A stretch of 64,000 bases of DNA, from contig CAVUCK010000005.1 of NCBI GenBank assembly GCA_963739975.1, positions 1-64,000 on the forward strand. The letters are read 5' to 3'. The notes beneath the pieces are model-generated. The model was not told where the DNA came from and made no database searches. It saw nothing but the letters and a program-made list of their open reading frames with translations. Positions within the stretch are counted from its first letter, which is position 1, and every line of letters begins with the position of its first letter. The stretch is from JALZMG01 sp963739975 (GTDB lineage: Bacteria > Actinomycetota > Acidimicrobiia > Acidimicrobiales > Ilumatobacteraceae). Made by a program: the position numbers and the translations under genes. Shown one piece after another: positions 25,072-34,444 of this stretch.

Positions 25072-25828
25072 TCAGAAATCCACTCGCTTCAAGAAGCCGC
25101 CGTCGACGGTGAGGTTGACGCCGTTGATGTGCTTGGCCCGTTCGCTGGCCAGGAACGTCACCGCATCGGCCACGTCCTGGGCCTGACCCAGCTCGCCGCC
25201 GGGATGGCCCTTCTGGGTGGCGGCGAAGAAGTCGGCCATGTTCTGCTTGATCATGTCCCAGTCGCCGCCCTCGATGAAGATCGGGCCCGGCGACACCACG
25301 TTGCAGCGCACGCCCTGGGCACCGAGCACCTGGGCCTGGCCGAGCGTCCAGTTCGTGACGGCCGACTTGAAGGCGCTGTAGCTCCCGGACCCGGACGCGA
25401 AGTGCTCCGCCGTCGCCGTGGTGCCGATGGAGATGACGGACCCGCCGCCGTCGGCCAGCGCCTCCTTGGCGGCGTCGACGCCGTTGACGAGCGACATCAG
25501 ATCGATGTTGAAGTTGTTGATCCAGCCCTCGATCTTGCGCGCCGGCTTGCCCGACGTGTTGTGGACGAAGATGTCGATGCCGCCGAGCTTCGACGCCGAG
25601 TCGGCGACCCACGCCTTGACGGCCTCGCCGTCGGCGGCGTCCAGCGCCGTGCCGATCGCCTGCCCTGACGCCGAGAGCTCGCTCACGGCCTTGTCGACGT
25701 CCTCGGCCGTGCGGGCGCAGATCGACACCGACGCGCCCTCGGCCAAGAACGACTCGGCGATCGCCCGTCCCAGTCCCTTCGTTGCGCCGGTGACCAGCGC
25801 TCGCTTGCCCTTGCAGTCCGAGATCCAT
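25072..25828 (-). CDS. SDR-family oxidoreductase, one +1 frameshift near the N-terminus
   Basis: A ~251-residue classical SDR. The true start is ATG 25828, preceded by AAGGGG. After MDLGLQ the frame moves one base (drop one C of the CCC at 25808-25810) to give GKRALVTGATKGLGRAIAES, the TGxxxGxG cofactor loop. The catalytic S/Y/K region is present as SGSYSAFKSAVTNW and the C-terminus ends INGVNLTVDGGFLKRVDF. Without the correction the protein would lack its nucleotide-binding motif, so the shift is almost certainly a sequence error or a recent lesion. Between the acyl-CoA dehydrogenase and ThuA/dehydrogenase genes on the same strand. Confidence 0.75.
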
Positions 25829-25868
25829 CCCGATGTCCCCTTGCTCTGTGGTGTTGGTGATCAGATCC

Positions 25869-25920
25869 CGTTTACGTCCGGATATTGGTTACCCAGGTAA
25901 CCGATATCCGGACGTAAACG
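25869..25920. repeat. Near-perfect 52-bp palindrome, family B
   Basis: Arms of 25 bp (CGTTTACGTCCGGATATTGG then TTACC, and complement with one mismatch) around a 2-base loop. Same arm core as 46671-46722 and 55095-55146. It lies between the acyl-CoA dehydrogenase stop (25934) and the SDR start (25828). Confidence 0.9.
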
Positions 25921-25933
25921 AGGGGCTCTTCCG

Positions 25934-27193
25934 CTAGCGCGGGACGTCTTTCCAGGCGACGTCCTTGTCGACTCGTGGCTCGGGCGGCAGGCCGAGCACC
26001 CGCTCGCCGACGATGTTGCGTTGCACCTCGTCGGAGCCGCCGGCGATGCGGTAGCCGGGTGCGCCGAGGACCTGGGCGCCCCACTCGTACGTGCCCCACT
26101 GTGCGGTGTCGGCCACGAGCGCGGCGCCGAGGACCGACGACACGACGTGCGACATGAGCGTCATGCCCTCGGTCCAGAGCAGCTTGCCGAGCGATCCTTC
26201 GGGGCCCGCCGGTTGACCGGCCCGGCGGACGTCGGCGGCACGGCGGTTCGTGAACTGCTCGACCCGCTGGTGCGTGTAGACCCGCATCAGCTGCTGGCGG
26301 ATCACGGGATCGGTGGTGACGCCCATCGCCCGGGCCGTGCCGAGCAGCTGGCGCCACGAACCACCCACCCGCCCGCCACCACCGCCGCTGTCGGAGTGAT
26401 CACGCTCGAAGCCGAGCGTGGTGAGGGCGACCGTCCAGCCGTCGCCGACGGCACCGAGCCGGTAGGAGTCGGCCACGCGGGCGCCGTCGAAGAAGACCTC
26501 GTTGAACGACGAGCCGCCGCTCATCTGCTTGATCGGGCGGACCTCGACGCCGGGCAGGTCCATCGGGATGACGAACGCGGTGAGGCCCTTGTGCTTCGGC
26601 ACGTCCGGGTCCGAGCGGGCGATCAACAACCCCCACTCGGCGAACTGGGCGCCTGAGCTCCAGACCTTCTGGCCGTCGACCACCCACTCGTCGCCGTCGC
26701 GGTGGGCGCGACAGGCGAGCGTGGCGAGGTCCGACCCGGCGCCGGGCTCGGAGAACAGCTGGCAGCACAGCTGGCGAGCGGCGAGGAAGCGGGGGATCAG
26801 CTCGGCCTGCTGCTCGGGGGTCCCGATGGCACGGATGGTCGGCGCCACCAGACCGGTCGTGACCCCGTGGGTCTCGTGGCCGGTGGGCAGGACGTAGCCG
26901 CTCTGCAGCCGTCCGAACGCCCGGGCGTACGACGACGGCAGTCCCAGCCCGCCGAGCTCGGTCGGCCAGCTGATGGCGTGGTAGCCGCGCTCGGCCTTCG
27001 CTTGCGTCCACGCCTTGGCCCGGTCCAGCAGGTCCCGCTCGTCCTCGAACGACAGCGCGTGGAACACCGAGACGTCGAACTCGCCCTTGCCCCACACCAG
27101 CTCGTCCTCGCCCGTGCCACGCTTCTCGGCGTGCTCGTCGAGCCATTCGCTGGCCTCGGCGAGGAACTGGTCGAGCGGCGGCGGGTCGGCCAT
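25934..27193 (-). CDS. Acyl-CoA dehydrogenase family protein
   Basis: A 419-residue flavoprotein. Signature segments are QLFSEPGAGSDLA (FAD/substrate contact), WVVDGQKVWSSGA, and the C-terminal YRIAGGSDEVQRNIVGERVL of the FadE type. It introduces an alpha,beta double bond into an acyl-CoA. The absence of an obvious catalytic Glu assignment by eye means substrate class (fatty, steroid side-chain or aromatic) stays open. Divergent from the TetR at 27265; its ATG is preceded by TATCGT eight bases upstream within the shared operator motif. Probably co-transcribed with the downstream SDR despite the intervening palindrome. Confidence 0.9.
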   Translation of the reverse strand: MADPPPLDQFLAEASEWLDEHAEKRGTGEDELVWGKGEFDVSVFHALSFEDERDLLDRAKAWTQAKAERGYHAISWPTELGGLGLPSSYARAFGRLQSGYVLPTGHETHGVTTGLVAPTIRAIGTPEQQAELIPRFLAARQLCCQLFSEPGAGSDLATLACRAHRDGDEWVVDGQKVWSSGAQFAEWGLLIARSDPDVPKHKGLTAFVIPMDLPGVEVRPIKQMSGGSSFNEVFFDGARVADSYRLGAVGDGWTVALTTLGFERDHSDSGGGGGRVGGSWRQLLGTARAMGVTTDPVIRQQLMRVYTHQRVEQFTNRRAADVRRAGQPAGPEGSLGKLLWTEGMTLMSHVVSSVLGAALVADTAQWGTYEWGAQVLGAPGYRIAGGSDEVQRNIVGERVLGLPPEPRVDKDVAWKDVPR

Positions 27194-27201
27194 GACGCCC
27201 G

Positions 27202-27226
27202 ACGATAATTGACCGTCCGATAGATT
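27202..27226 (-). promoter_or_regulatory. Shared dyad operator plus TATCGT promoter box (site 4)
   Basis: Read on the minus strand: GGTCAATTATCGT, with TATCGT eight bases before the acyl-CoA dehydrogenase ATG. Upstream half is CTATCGGAC, a weaker match to the TAAnnG half-site. Sits between divergent dehydrogenase and TetR genes. Confidence 0.5.
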
Positions 27227-27264
27227 TCCGCACTCGGGACGCCTCCGTGGGCCATACTGGGCCG

Positions 27265-27900
27265 ATGAACAGGGCCGCCGCGAGGCGGCCGGCGTCGCGC
27301 CGGCTCGGTCGGCCGCCCGCGTCCGACAGCAATGCGACGCGCGAGCGGATCCTCAGCACGGCGCGATCCACGTTCTCCGAGCTCGGCTACGCGTCGACGA
27401 CGAACAAGCACTTGGCGGCGGCGGCCGATGTCACGACCGGCGCGATCTACCACTACTTCGAGTCCAAGCTCGACCTCTACCGGGCCGTCTACGACAATGC
27501 CCAGGCGGTCGTCTACGACCGCTTCGAAGCCGCCGTCAGTGGTGCCGAGACGTTCGTCTCCGGGTTGGAGGTCGTCCTCGACCTGGCCCACGAGATGAAC
27601 AACACCGACCCCAGCCTGGCCAGGTTCCTCGGTGCGGTGCGCATCGACGCCCGGCGCAACCCCGAGCTGCGGGCGATCTTCCGCACCGGCTACGTGCGGC
27701 GCGAGTCGTTCTTCGAATCGCTCGTCGACCTCGGCATCACGACCGGCGAGATCGACGTCGACGACCAGGCGCGCGTCGTCGTCCTGATCCGGGTGATGAT
27801 GATCGGGCTCGTCGATGCGGTGTCCGACGACCAGGGCGTCCACCGCACGGCCATCGAGGGCATCAAGCGGCTGGTCGAAGGCAAGCTCATTCGCTCCTGA
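27265..27900 (+). CDS. TetR-family regulator, candidate controller of the shared-operator regulon
   Basis: A 211-residue TetR protein. The arginine-rich N-terminal arm (RRPASRRLGRPPASD) precedes the helix-turn-helix (RERILSTARSTFSELGYAST, then LAAAADVTTGAIYHYFESKL). The C-terminal ligand domain ends near EGKLIRS. It is divergent from the acyl-CoA dehydrogenase, with a copy of the shared dyad operator in between, so autoregulation and control of the other three sites is a reasonable hypothesis; an acyl-CoA or related ligand is likely by context. ATG 27265 preferred (CATACT seven bases upstream); GTG 27247 is in frame. Overlaps the convergent MFS gene by 14 bases. Confidence 0.85.
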   Translation: MNRAAARRPASRRLGRPPASDSNATRERILSTARSTFSELGYASTTNKHLAAAADVTTGAIYHYFESKLDLYRAVYDNAQAVVYDRFEAAVSGAETFVSGLEVVLDLAHEMNNTDPSLARFLGAVRIDARRNPELRAIFRTGYVRRESFFESLVDLGITTGEIDVDDQARVVVLIRVMMIGLVDAVSDDQGVHRTAIEGIKRLVEGKLIRS

Positions 27901-29527
27901 GCTGATTGGCCTCGCCCGGGTCCTCCCGGGCGAGGTCTCGAGCATCCGTGCGGTCGGCCCGGCGCTGCTGGCGGCGGGTGCCGTGCGGAAGGACGAAGAA
28001 CGCGACGACCAGCGTCAGCAGGCACAGGACGAGACCGGTCGCGAGGGCGAGGCGGATCCCCTCGACGAACGCGTCGTCGGCGGCATCGACCAGCTCCGGC
28101 ACGGACGCCACGTTCGGCGGCAATGGCTTGCCCGGGCCGATGATCGACGCAACGGCCCGCGGGTTGGCGTCGGCGACGACGGCGTCGACGGCCGGCCCGA
28201 CGTCGGCCGCCGGGAGGTAGCGCTCGAACTTCCCCGGGAGGGTTCCGGCCACGACGGCGGCCAGCACGGTGCCCATGACGGCGAACCCCGCTGTCGACCC
28301 GAGCGCCCGCTGGGCGCTGAGGATGCCCGACGCCATGCCGGCGCGGGTGGCCGGCACCGCCTCCATGGCCACGTTCGTCGCCGTGGGCAGCCCGAACGCG
28401 GCGGCGATCCCGATCAGCACGAGCCCGATACCGACGAGCAGCATCGAGGTCCCGACCCCGGCGATGACGACGGCCAGGCCGGCCACGGCGGCGGTGAGGG
28501 CACCGAGCGTCGGCGAGCGACCGCCGATCCGCCCGGCGAGGTTCCCAGCGATGGGCGAGAAGATGATCAGCGGAACCGTCTGGGCGAGCAGGATGACGCC
28601 GGCTCCCTCGGCGCTGTAGCCCTGCACGTTCTGCAGGTACTGCGTGAGCACGAGCATCAGCCCGTACACCGCGAACAGCACCACGAAGACGGTCAAGATG
28701 GCGACCGAGTAGACGTGGTCATGGAAGAGGCGCACGTCCATCATCGGCGTCGCGGTGCGCAGCTCGACGAGCACGAACGCCACCCCGAGCACGGCCGCCG
28801 CCACCAGCAGGCCGATGATCAGGGGCGACAGCCAGCCGTCGTGCGGGCCCTCGATCAGCGCGTAGGTCAGGGCGCCGACGGCGGCGATGAACAGCAGCTC
28901 CCCGCGAAGGTCGAAGCCTTTCGATCCTTCGTCGCGCGACTCGTCGACGAACGCCCGCACGAGGACGATCGAGACCGCACCGATGATCAGGTTGACGAAG
29001 AAGATGCTGCGCCAACCGATCGTCTCGGTCAGCACGCCGCCGAGCGTCGGCCCGATGGCCAGGCCCACGCCGGCCACGCCGGTCCAGAGCCCGATGGCGC
29101 CGGCCTTCTGCTTGGCGTCCGGGAACGCCGCGCTGACGAGCGCAAGGGACGCGACGTTGACGACGGCCGCTCCAACCCCCTGCGCGCCGCGCCCGACGTT
29201 CAGCACCATCAGGCTCGGGGCCAGCCCGCACAGGGCGGATGCCCCGGAGAACAGCGCCGTGCCGACGAGCAGTGCCCGGCGCCGACCGAGCCGGTCGGCG
29301 AACGTCGCCGAGGACATGATGAACATGCCCATCGTCAGGCTGTACGCGGCAACGACCCACTGCAGCCCCTCTTCGCCGGCGTCAAAGTCGGCCTGGATGT
29401 CGGGCAGCGCGACGTTCACGATCGTGGCGTCGAGGTAGATCATGAACAGGCCGAGGCTGGTGGCCAGCAGCGTGAGACGCTGCCGCGACGTGTACCCCCG
29501 GCGCGGCTCGCTCGTGGTTGACGTCAT
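27887..29527 (-). CDS. MFS drug:H+ antiporter (14-TM, DHA2-type) efflux permease
   Basis: A 546-residue transporter. Hydrophobic segments along the chain and the motifs LDATIVNVALPDIQADF (helix 1), FADRLGRRRALLVG (loop 2-3) and GVAGVGLAIGPTLGGVLTE (helix 5, the antiporter motif C) identify the EmrB/QacA group. It exports toxic or hydrophobic compounds in exchange for protons. The start at 29527 overlaps the ParA stop (ATGA), making it the third gene of the CYTH-CHAD/ParA operon. Substrate unknown; export of catabolic intermediates would fit. Confidence 0.9.
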   Translation of the reverse strand: MTSTTSEPRRGYTSRQRLTLLATSLGLFMIYLDATIVNVALPDIQADFDAGEEGLQWVVAAYSLTMGMFIMSSATFADRLGRRRALLVGTALFSGASALCGLAPSLMVLNVGRGAQGVGAAVVNVASLALVSAAFPDAKQKAGAIGLWTGVAGVGLAIGPTLGGVLTETIGWRSIFFVNLIIGAVSIVLVRAFVDESRDEGSKGFDLRGELLFIAAVGALTYALIEGPHDGWLSPLIIGLLVAAAVLGVAFVLVELRTATPMMDVRLFHDHVYSVAILTVFVVLFAVYGLMLVLTQYLQNVQGYSAEGAGVILLAQTVPLIIFSPIAGNLAGRIGGRSPTLGALTAAVAGLAVVIAGVGTSMLLVGIGLVLIGIAAAFGLPTATNVAMEAVPATRAGMASGILSAQRALGSTAGFAVMGTVLAAVVAGTLPGKFERYLPAADVGPAVDAVVADANPRAVASIIGPGKPLPPNVASVPELVDAADDAFVEGIRLALATGLVLCLLTLVVAFFVLPHGTRRQQRRADRTDARDLAREDPGEANQLRSE

Positions 29528-30291
29528 GTCGCTCCGATCGTCGTGAGGCGGTCGGCGATCTCGGCCCACAGGTCCCGGTAGGCGGCGGTCGCCACGCCGC
29601 GTGGAGCGAACGTCGACAGCGGTGCCCGCTCGACCCCCATCCGCTCCACGGACGCCGAGCTGGGGACGGCGGAGCGCAGCAGGCCCGGCCAGGAGCTGGT
29701 CAGCGCGGCGGCGACGTCGCGGTGCATCCGGCGCCGGCGATCGACCATCGTCAGGAACGGCAGGACGCTCGGCGCGCCGGGCCACGCCCGCAGGAAGTCG
29801 TCGAGCTGCTCGAGCGTGCGGGCCGACAGCGTCGACGGAACGGTGGGAACGAGCAGCGCGTCGGCGGCGCCGAACACGCTCTCCGAGCCGAGGGTGATGC
29901 CCGGTGGGCAGTCGAGGATGGCGACGTCGTAGCGATCGGTGACGGGATCGAGCAGCTCGCCCAGCCGGGCTCGACCGGACCCCGCCGAGTCGCGGGTGAC
30001 GTCGAGCAGGACGTCGAGGTGGCGGAGCGAGAAGTCCGCTGGCAGCAGGTGCACGCCGGGGACGTCGCTGGCCCGGACGTGCGGCTCGAGCTCGCCGTGG
30101 GGGCCGATCAGGCCGCGGGCGCCGCCCTTGACCTTGGCCTTGACGCGCAGGAAGAACGTCGCCGCGCCTTGCGGGTCGAGGTCCCAGACGAGGACCCGCC
30201 AACCAGCCCGGGCGGCGTGGTCGGCGAGGTTGACCGCCGACGTGGTCTTCCCGACCCCTCCCTTGATGCTGTACGTGGCGAGCACCCTCAT
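29524..30291 (-). CDS. ParA/MinD-like P-loop ATPase
   Basis: A 255-residue deviant-Walker ATPase. The N-terminus YSIKGGVGKTTSAVNLADH is the KGGxGKT motif of ParA; DLDPQGAATFF and the second motif DVAILDCPPG follow. No ParB gene is nearby, so this is an orphan ParA, more likely involved in positioning a cellular cargo than in chromosome segregation. It sits between, and overlaps (ATGA on both sides), the CYTH-CHAD gene and the MFS gene. CHAD proteins bind polyphosphate granules, so granule positioning is an attractive but unproven role. Confidence 0.9.
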   Translation of the reverse strand: MRVLATYSIKGGVGKTTSAVNLADHAARAGWRVLVWDLDPQGAATFFLRVKAKVKGGARGLIGPHGELEPHVRASDVPGVHLLPADFSLRHLDVLLDVTRDSAGSGRARLGELLDPVTDRYDVAILDCPPGITLGSESVFGAADALLVPTVPSTLSARTLEQLDDFLRAWPGAPSVLPFLTMVDRRRRMHRDVAAALTSSWPGLLRSAVPSSASVERMGVERAPLSTFAPRGVATAAYRDLWAEIADRLTTIGAT

Positions 30292-31818
30292 CGCGGCCGC
30301 AGCCGCCTCGTCCCGAGCAGGTCGCGCAGGGCCTGGCGGGTCGGCTTGCTGTCGAAGTCGGCGAACCGGACGGCGAACTCGGCGCGGGTGGCGGCGCGCC
30401 GCTGGTCGAGCTGCTCGACCAGTTGCCCGGCGGCGAGCACGGTGTCGACGGGCAGGCGGCCGGCCAACTCGGCGGCGAGCGCCCGCAGGTGGTGGCCGTG
30501 GACGTCGGCGTCCTGGTGGGTGCCGAGGTTGTCCTGCAGCACCTTGAGCCGGCCGACGAAGGCCTTGCGCGCCGGGGCGGGCCAGAGGGCGCCGAAGCAC
30601 TCGAGCAGGTAGCGCAGGCGCTTGGCATCCTTGCGCAGCTCGTGGACCGCCTCGGGCGGGCTCGTGGGCTCGATGGCCCGCCCGCCCTCCACGAGCCGGC
30701 GGTGCGCCCGCCGGACTCGTTCGCGCACCACATCGGCGACGGGCGCGTCGCCGTCGCGCGCCGGCACGGCCGCCGGCGTCGTCAGCGCCTGTCGCCACCA
30801 GTTCAGAAACTCGACGGTGCGGTCACTGCCGAGGTCGGCGGCGAGGCGGTCGTGAGCGCCGACGCGCTGCTCGTCGAGGTGCGCCCGGATCGGCTCGAGG
30901 TCGCGCCGGGAGCTGGGCGCCAGTAGGCGCACGTACTCGTTCCACTCCAACTGGTACACGTCGAGGTCGCGTGGCGGGCCGGTGACCGCCCCGAGCCACG
31001 CCAGCTCGGCGCGTCCGCGGGCCACGTCGTCGATCGGGAGCACCCGGCGGGCGTGGGAGAGCACGGAGCGGCTGCGCCGGACGGCGACGCGCAGCTCGTG
31101 GAGGAACTCGGCGTCGACGTCGTCGATCGTGCCGGGTCGGTTGACCTCGACGGCATCGAGGAGGTGGACCAGCACGGCGCGGAAGGCGTCGGCGGCGGGT
31201 AGCCCGCCATCGATCGGGATGGTCGGCGACGCCGTCGCCCGTCCGGGCGCCACCAGTGGGCCACCGAGCGCGAACGTGTCGCCGTCGACCTCGGCGAGGC
31301 CGTCGGCGCGCAGGAGGTCGACGAGGCGGGTGCCGGCACCGTCGTACCCGACGAGCTCGGTGACCTCGATCACCGTCGCCCAGCTGTCGTCGCCGACCCG
31401 GAGGCCGTCGTAGATCGTCGCCGCAGCGACGGTCTTGTCCTGGCGGTTGCGACGCACGACCGTCCGGCCTCGACCGGACGCGGTGCGCTGGGGGAGCAGG
31501 GCGCGCCCGTCGGTCGCCGCGCTCGAGGCGATCGCGGAACGGACCGGCGGGGAGGTCGGCGGCGAAGCGCGGTGGTCGGGTGGCGGCGAGTCGGGCCGGC
31601 GCCGACTGTGCGTCCGACAGGACGAGCGCGGGACCGTCGCTCGTCGTGCGGTGCTCGAGGCGCAGGCCGGCGTCGTCGAGCCGACCGTCGAACGTGTCGA
31701 GCAGCAGGCGATCGGTGCGGCGGGCGGCGCCGACGTCGAAGCCGTTGTCGACCAGCGCGGCGGCCAGGCGCTCGCCGGCTCCCTCGCCGCCGGTGAAGGT
31801 CAACGTTCGGCTCGACAC
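30288..31818 (-). CDS. CYTH-CHAD polyphosphate-related protein, one +1 frameshift
   Basis: A ~509-residue protein when one base near 31518 is dropped. The N-terminal CYTH part begins SSRTLTFTGGEGAGERLAAA, contains LLLDTFDGRLDDAGLRLEHR, and after the correction continues ATDGRALLPQRT and QDKTVAAATIYDGLR. The C-terminal CHAD domain has paired His/Arg helices: HELRVAVRRSRSVLSHARRV and EAVHELRKDAKRLRYLLECF. CHAD domains bind polyphosphate and CYTH enzymes hydrolyse triphosphates. GTG 31818 lies nine bases after a TAGCGT box, divergent from the FtsX-type gene. PPK2 at 52460 is another polyphosphate gene in the window. Confidence 0.8.
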
Positions 31819-31827
31819 GGTCCGTCG

Positions 31828-31875
31828 ACGCTAGTGGGCCGGCGAGCGAAGGGAGTCGCCGGGCGTCGGTACCGT
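31828..31875. promoter_or_regulatory. Divergent leaderless promoters (TAGCGT minus, TACCGT plus)
   Basis: Minus-strand TAGCGT (31833-31828) is nine bases before GTG 31818. Plus-strand TACCGT (31870-31875) is six bases before ATG 31882. Both are TANNNT boxes at leaderless spacing in a 63-base divergent gap. Confidence 0.5.
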
Positions 31876-31881
31876 CGATGG

Positions 31882-34407
31882 ATGGCCGGCAGCACCGACC
31901 TCCTGGTGCGGCGCGGCGTGCGGGACCAGCTCGGCCGCTACGTGGCGACGGGGCTGGCGGTGGTGCTCGGGGTGGCCCTGGCGGTCGGCAGCCTCGTGCT
32001 CACGGACACGCTGCGCTCGCTGCTGCGCACCACGGCGGCGACCGCAGCCGCCGATCTCGTGGTTCGTGCGCCGGCAACGTTCGAGACCGCGGCGACCAGA
32101 ACCCGGCTCGCCGACGGTGTCGTCGCGGAAGTGGGCGGGGTCGCCGGCGTCGACGTCGCCGAGGGCGTCGTCGGTGGTCAGGCCATCGTCGTCGGCGCCG
32201 ACGGTCGGCCGTCGGTCAGACGGTTCGGAGCGCCGATCGGCGCGGCATGGGTGCAGGACGAACGCGTCGCGCCGGTGCGGCTGCGGGAGGGGCGTCCACC
32301 CTCATCCGGCGAGGTCGTGCTCGACGCCGCCACGGCGGACGCCATCGGCGCCTCCGTCGGCAGTTCGGTCGGCGTCGTCGCCACCGGCCCGGTGGCCCCG
32401 TACGCAGTGGTGGGGATCGCCGAGGGCGCTCCGGGAGCGCAGCTCGGGCTGGGCAGTCTGACGTTCTTCGCACCGGACGACGCGGCCCGGCTGTTCGAGC
32501 CCGGCGGTCCCGGCGTCGACTCGGTGCTCATCGCCGTGGCCGACGACCTCGACGTGGACGTGGTCGCCCGTGACCTCGCCGCCGCGCTCGGCGACCGAGC
32601 GGAGGTCGTGCGTGGTGCCGACGCGACACGCCCGCCGCGCATCGGTTTCCTGCCCCAGCTGGTCACCCTGTTCGCCGGGCTGGGTGTCGTCGTCGGCGCC
32701 TTCGTCGTCGTCAACACGTTCACGATGCTGATCACCCAACGGGTGCGCGAGCTGGGGTTGCTGCGGGCGCTCGGCGCGTCGGCGGCGCAAGTTCGGCGGA
32801 TGGTCGTCGGCGAGGCTGCCGTGCTCGGCGTGATCAGCGCCCTGGTTGGTGCTGCGGCCGGGATCGGTGTCGGGTGGTTGCTGCTGCGTGGCGCGACCGC
32901 CGTGGGGTTGGAGCCGCCTGACGGTCCGGTCCAGGTCGGCCTGGGTCGCGTCGTGCTCGGCGTGCTGCTGGGCGTCGTGGTGACGTGCGGTGCGGCGGTG
33001 ATCCCGGCGGTGCGGGCGGCGCGGATCACGCCGATCGACGCCATGCGCGACGACGCTCGTCCGCCGGCCGCTGCCGCTCGCTGGCGGGCGGCGATCGCCG
33101 TCGGCCTGGGCGCGGTGGCGGCATGGCTCCTCGGCTGGGCCGCCTTCGGGACCTTCCGCCCCTTCGAGCGAGGGTTCCAAGTCGCCGGACTCGGGGCGCT
33201 CGGGCTGTTCGGCGCCGTGATCGCGCTCGGGCCCCTCGTCGTCGGACCGCTGGCCGCCGGCGTCTCGCGACCGCTCGAGCGCTTGCTCGGGGCGCCCGGG
33301 CGACTGGCTCGGTCCAACGCCGACCGTCATCGCCGGCGCAGCGCGGCAACCGCCGCGGCGCTGATGGCCGGCATCGCCCTCGTCACGCTCGCCGCAGTCG
33401 TCAGCTCGTCGGCGCGGGCGTCGGTCGGTGGGGTCCTCGAACGCGACCTGCGGGCCGACGTGATCGTGGAGCCGATCGGAGACCGGGACATCGGGACCGA
33501 GCTCGCCGACGAGCTGCGGGCGCGGGAGGAGGTCGCCGACGTCGTCGTCGCCAAACGGGTGGAGGTCGGCGTCGGCGACGACCCGGACCCGCTGACGGTG
33601 ACGGACCCCGACGGGCTGGCGCGGATGTTCGACGTGCGGTTCGCCGACGGAGACCTCGACGCATTGCGACGCGGCGAGCTGGCGGTCAGTGGTCGCGAGC
33701 TCGGCGAGCGAGGCTGGCGGTTCGGGCAGGAGGTGGACGTCGTCCTTCCCGAGGCCGGTGTGCGACGCCTGCGGATCGGCGCCGTGCTCGCCGATCCGGT
33801 GAACGGGCCCGGCGGCGCGCCGATCAACCTGCTGGTCGCCGACCGCGTGCTGGCCGACGTCGGGCTGGAGGTCGGTGACCGGCTGCTGTGGGTCACCGCC
33901 GCCGCCGGGGTGGGTGAGGAGGTATTGGGCGGCGCGGTCGAGGCGGTGGTGGTGGGGTTCCCTGGGGTGGAGTGGAACGACCGCGACGACTACATCGCCA
34001 AGGAGGTCGGTCAGATCGAGCAGGTGCTCGCCGTGGTCGCCGGGCTGGTCGGCCTGTCGGTGGTCATCGCCCTGCTCGGCATCGCCAACACCTTGCTGCT
34101 GGGCGTGCTCGAGCGGTCGAGGGAGATCGGGCTGCTGCGGGCGGTGGGCATGAGTCGGCGGCAGGTGCGCACGATGATCCAGGCCGAGGGTGCGATCCTC
34201 GCCGTTCTCGGCGCGCTGGCCGGCGTCGGGCTGGGGCTGCTGCTCGGCGTGGTGTTCGGCCGCACGTGGCGCAGCCGGGGCTTCGAGACCCTGGCCGTGC
34301 CGGTGCCGCTCCTGCTCGGCGTCGTCGTCGTGTCCGTCGCCACCGGCATCCTCGCCGCCACCCTCCCCGCCCGCCGAGCCGCCCGCCACCAACCGCGCCT
34401 CTCGTAG
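31882..34407 (+). CDS. FtsX-type (MacB-like) ABC transporter permease with two repeats
   Basis: An 841-residue permease. It holds two FtsX cores: FVVVNTFTMLITQRVRELGL (after FAGLGVVVGA) and LGIANTLLLGVLERSREIGL, each followed by helices and an RAxR loop (LGASAAQVRRMV; VGMSRRQVRTMIQAEGAIL). Large extracytoplasmic regions lie between. Such permeases pair with an ATPase to export lipids or lipoproteins or to transmit signals; no ATP-binding gene is adjacent, which is unusual. ATG 31882 is six bases after TACCGT. The 3' end is followed by a nested palindrome before the convergent SDR. Confidence 0.85.
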   Translation: MAGSTDLLVRRGVRDQLGRYVATGLAVVLGVALAVGSLVLTDTLRSLLRTTAATAAADLVVRAPATFETAATRTRLADGVVAEVGGVAGVDVAEGVVGGQAIVVGADGRPSVRRFGAPIGAAWVQDERVAPVRLREGRPPSSGEVVLDAATADAIGASVGSSVGVVATGPVAPYAVVGIAEGAPGAQLGLGSLTFFAPDDAARLFEPGGPGVDSVLIAVADDLDVDVVARDLAAALGDRAEVVRGADATRPPRIGFLPQLVTLFAGLGVVVGAFVVVNTFTMLITQRVRELGLLRALGASAAQVRRMVVGEAAVLGVISALVGAAAGIGVGWLLLRGATAVGLEPPDGPVQVGLGRVVLGVLLGVVVTCGAAVIPAVRAARITPIDAMRDDARPPAAAARWRAAIAVGLGAVAAWLLGWAAFGTFRPFERGFQVAGLGALGLFGAVIALGPLVVGPLAAGVSRPLERLLGAPGRLARSNADRHRRRSAATAAALMAGIALVTLAAVVSSSARASVGGVLERDLRADVIVEPIGDRDIGTELADELRAREEVADVVVAKRVEVGVGDDPDPLTVTDPDGLARMFDVRFADGDLDALRRGELAVSGRELGERGWRFGQEVDVVLPEAGVRRLRIGAVLADPVNGPGGAPINLLVADRVLADVGLEVGDRLLWVTAAAGVGEEVLGGAVEAVVVGFPGVEWNDRDDYIAKEVGQIEQVLAVVAGLVGLSVVIALLGIANTLLLGVLERSREIGLLRAVGMSRRQVRTMIQAEGAILAVLGALAGVGLGLLLGVVFGRTWRSRGFETLAVPVPLLLGVVVVSVATGILAATLPARRAARHQPRLS

Positions 34408-34444
34408 GAGCACGCGGCCGACGAGCGCCAGCGAGTCGGCGAAA

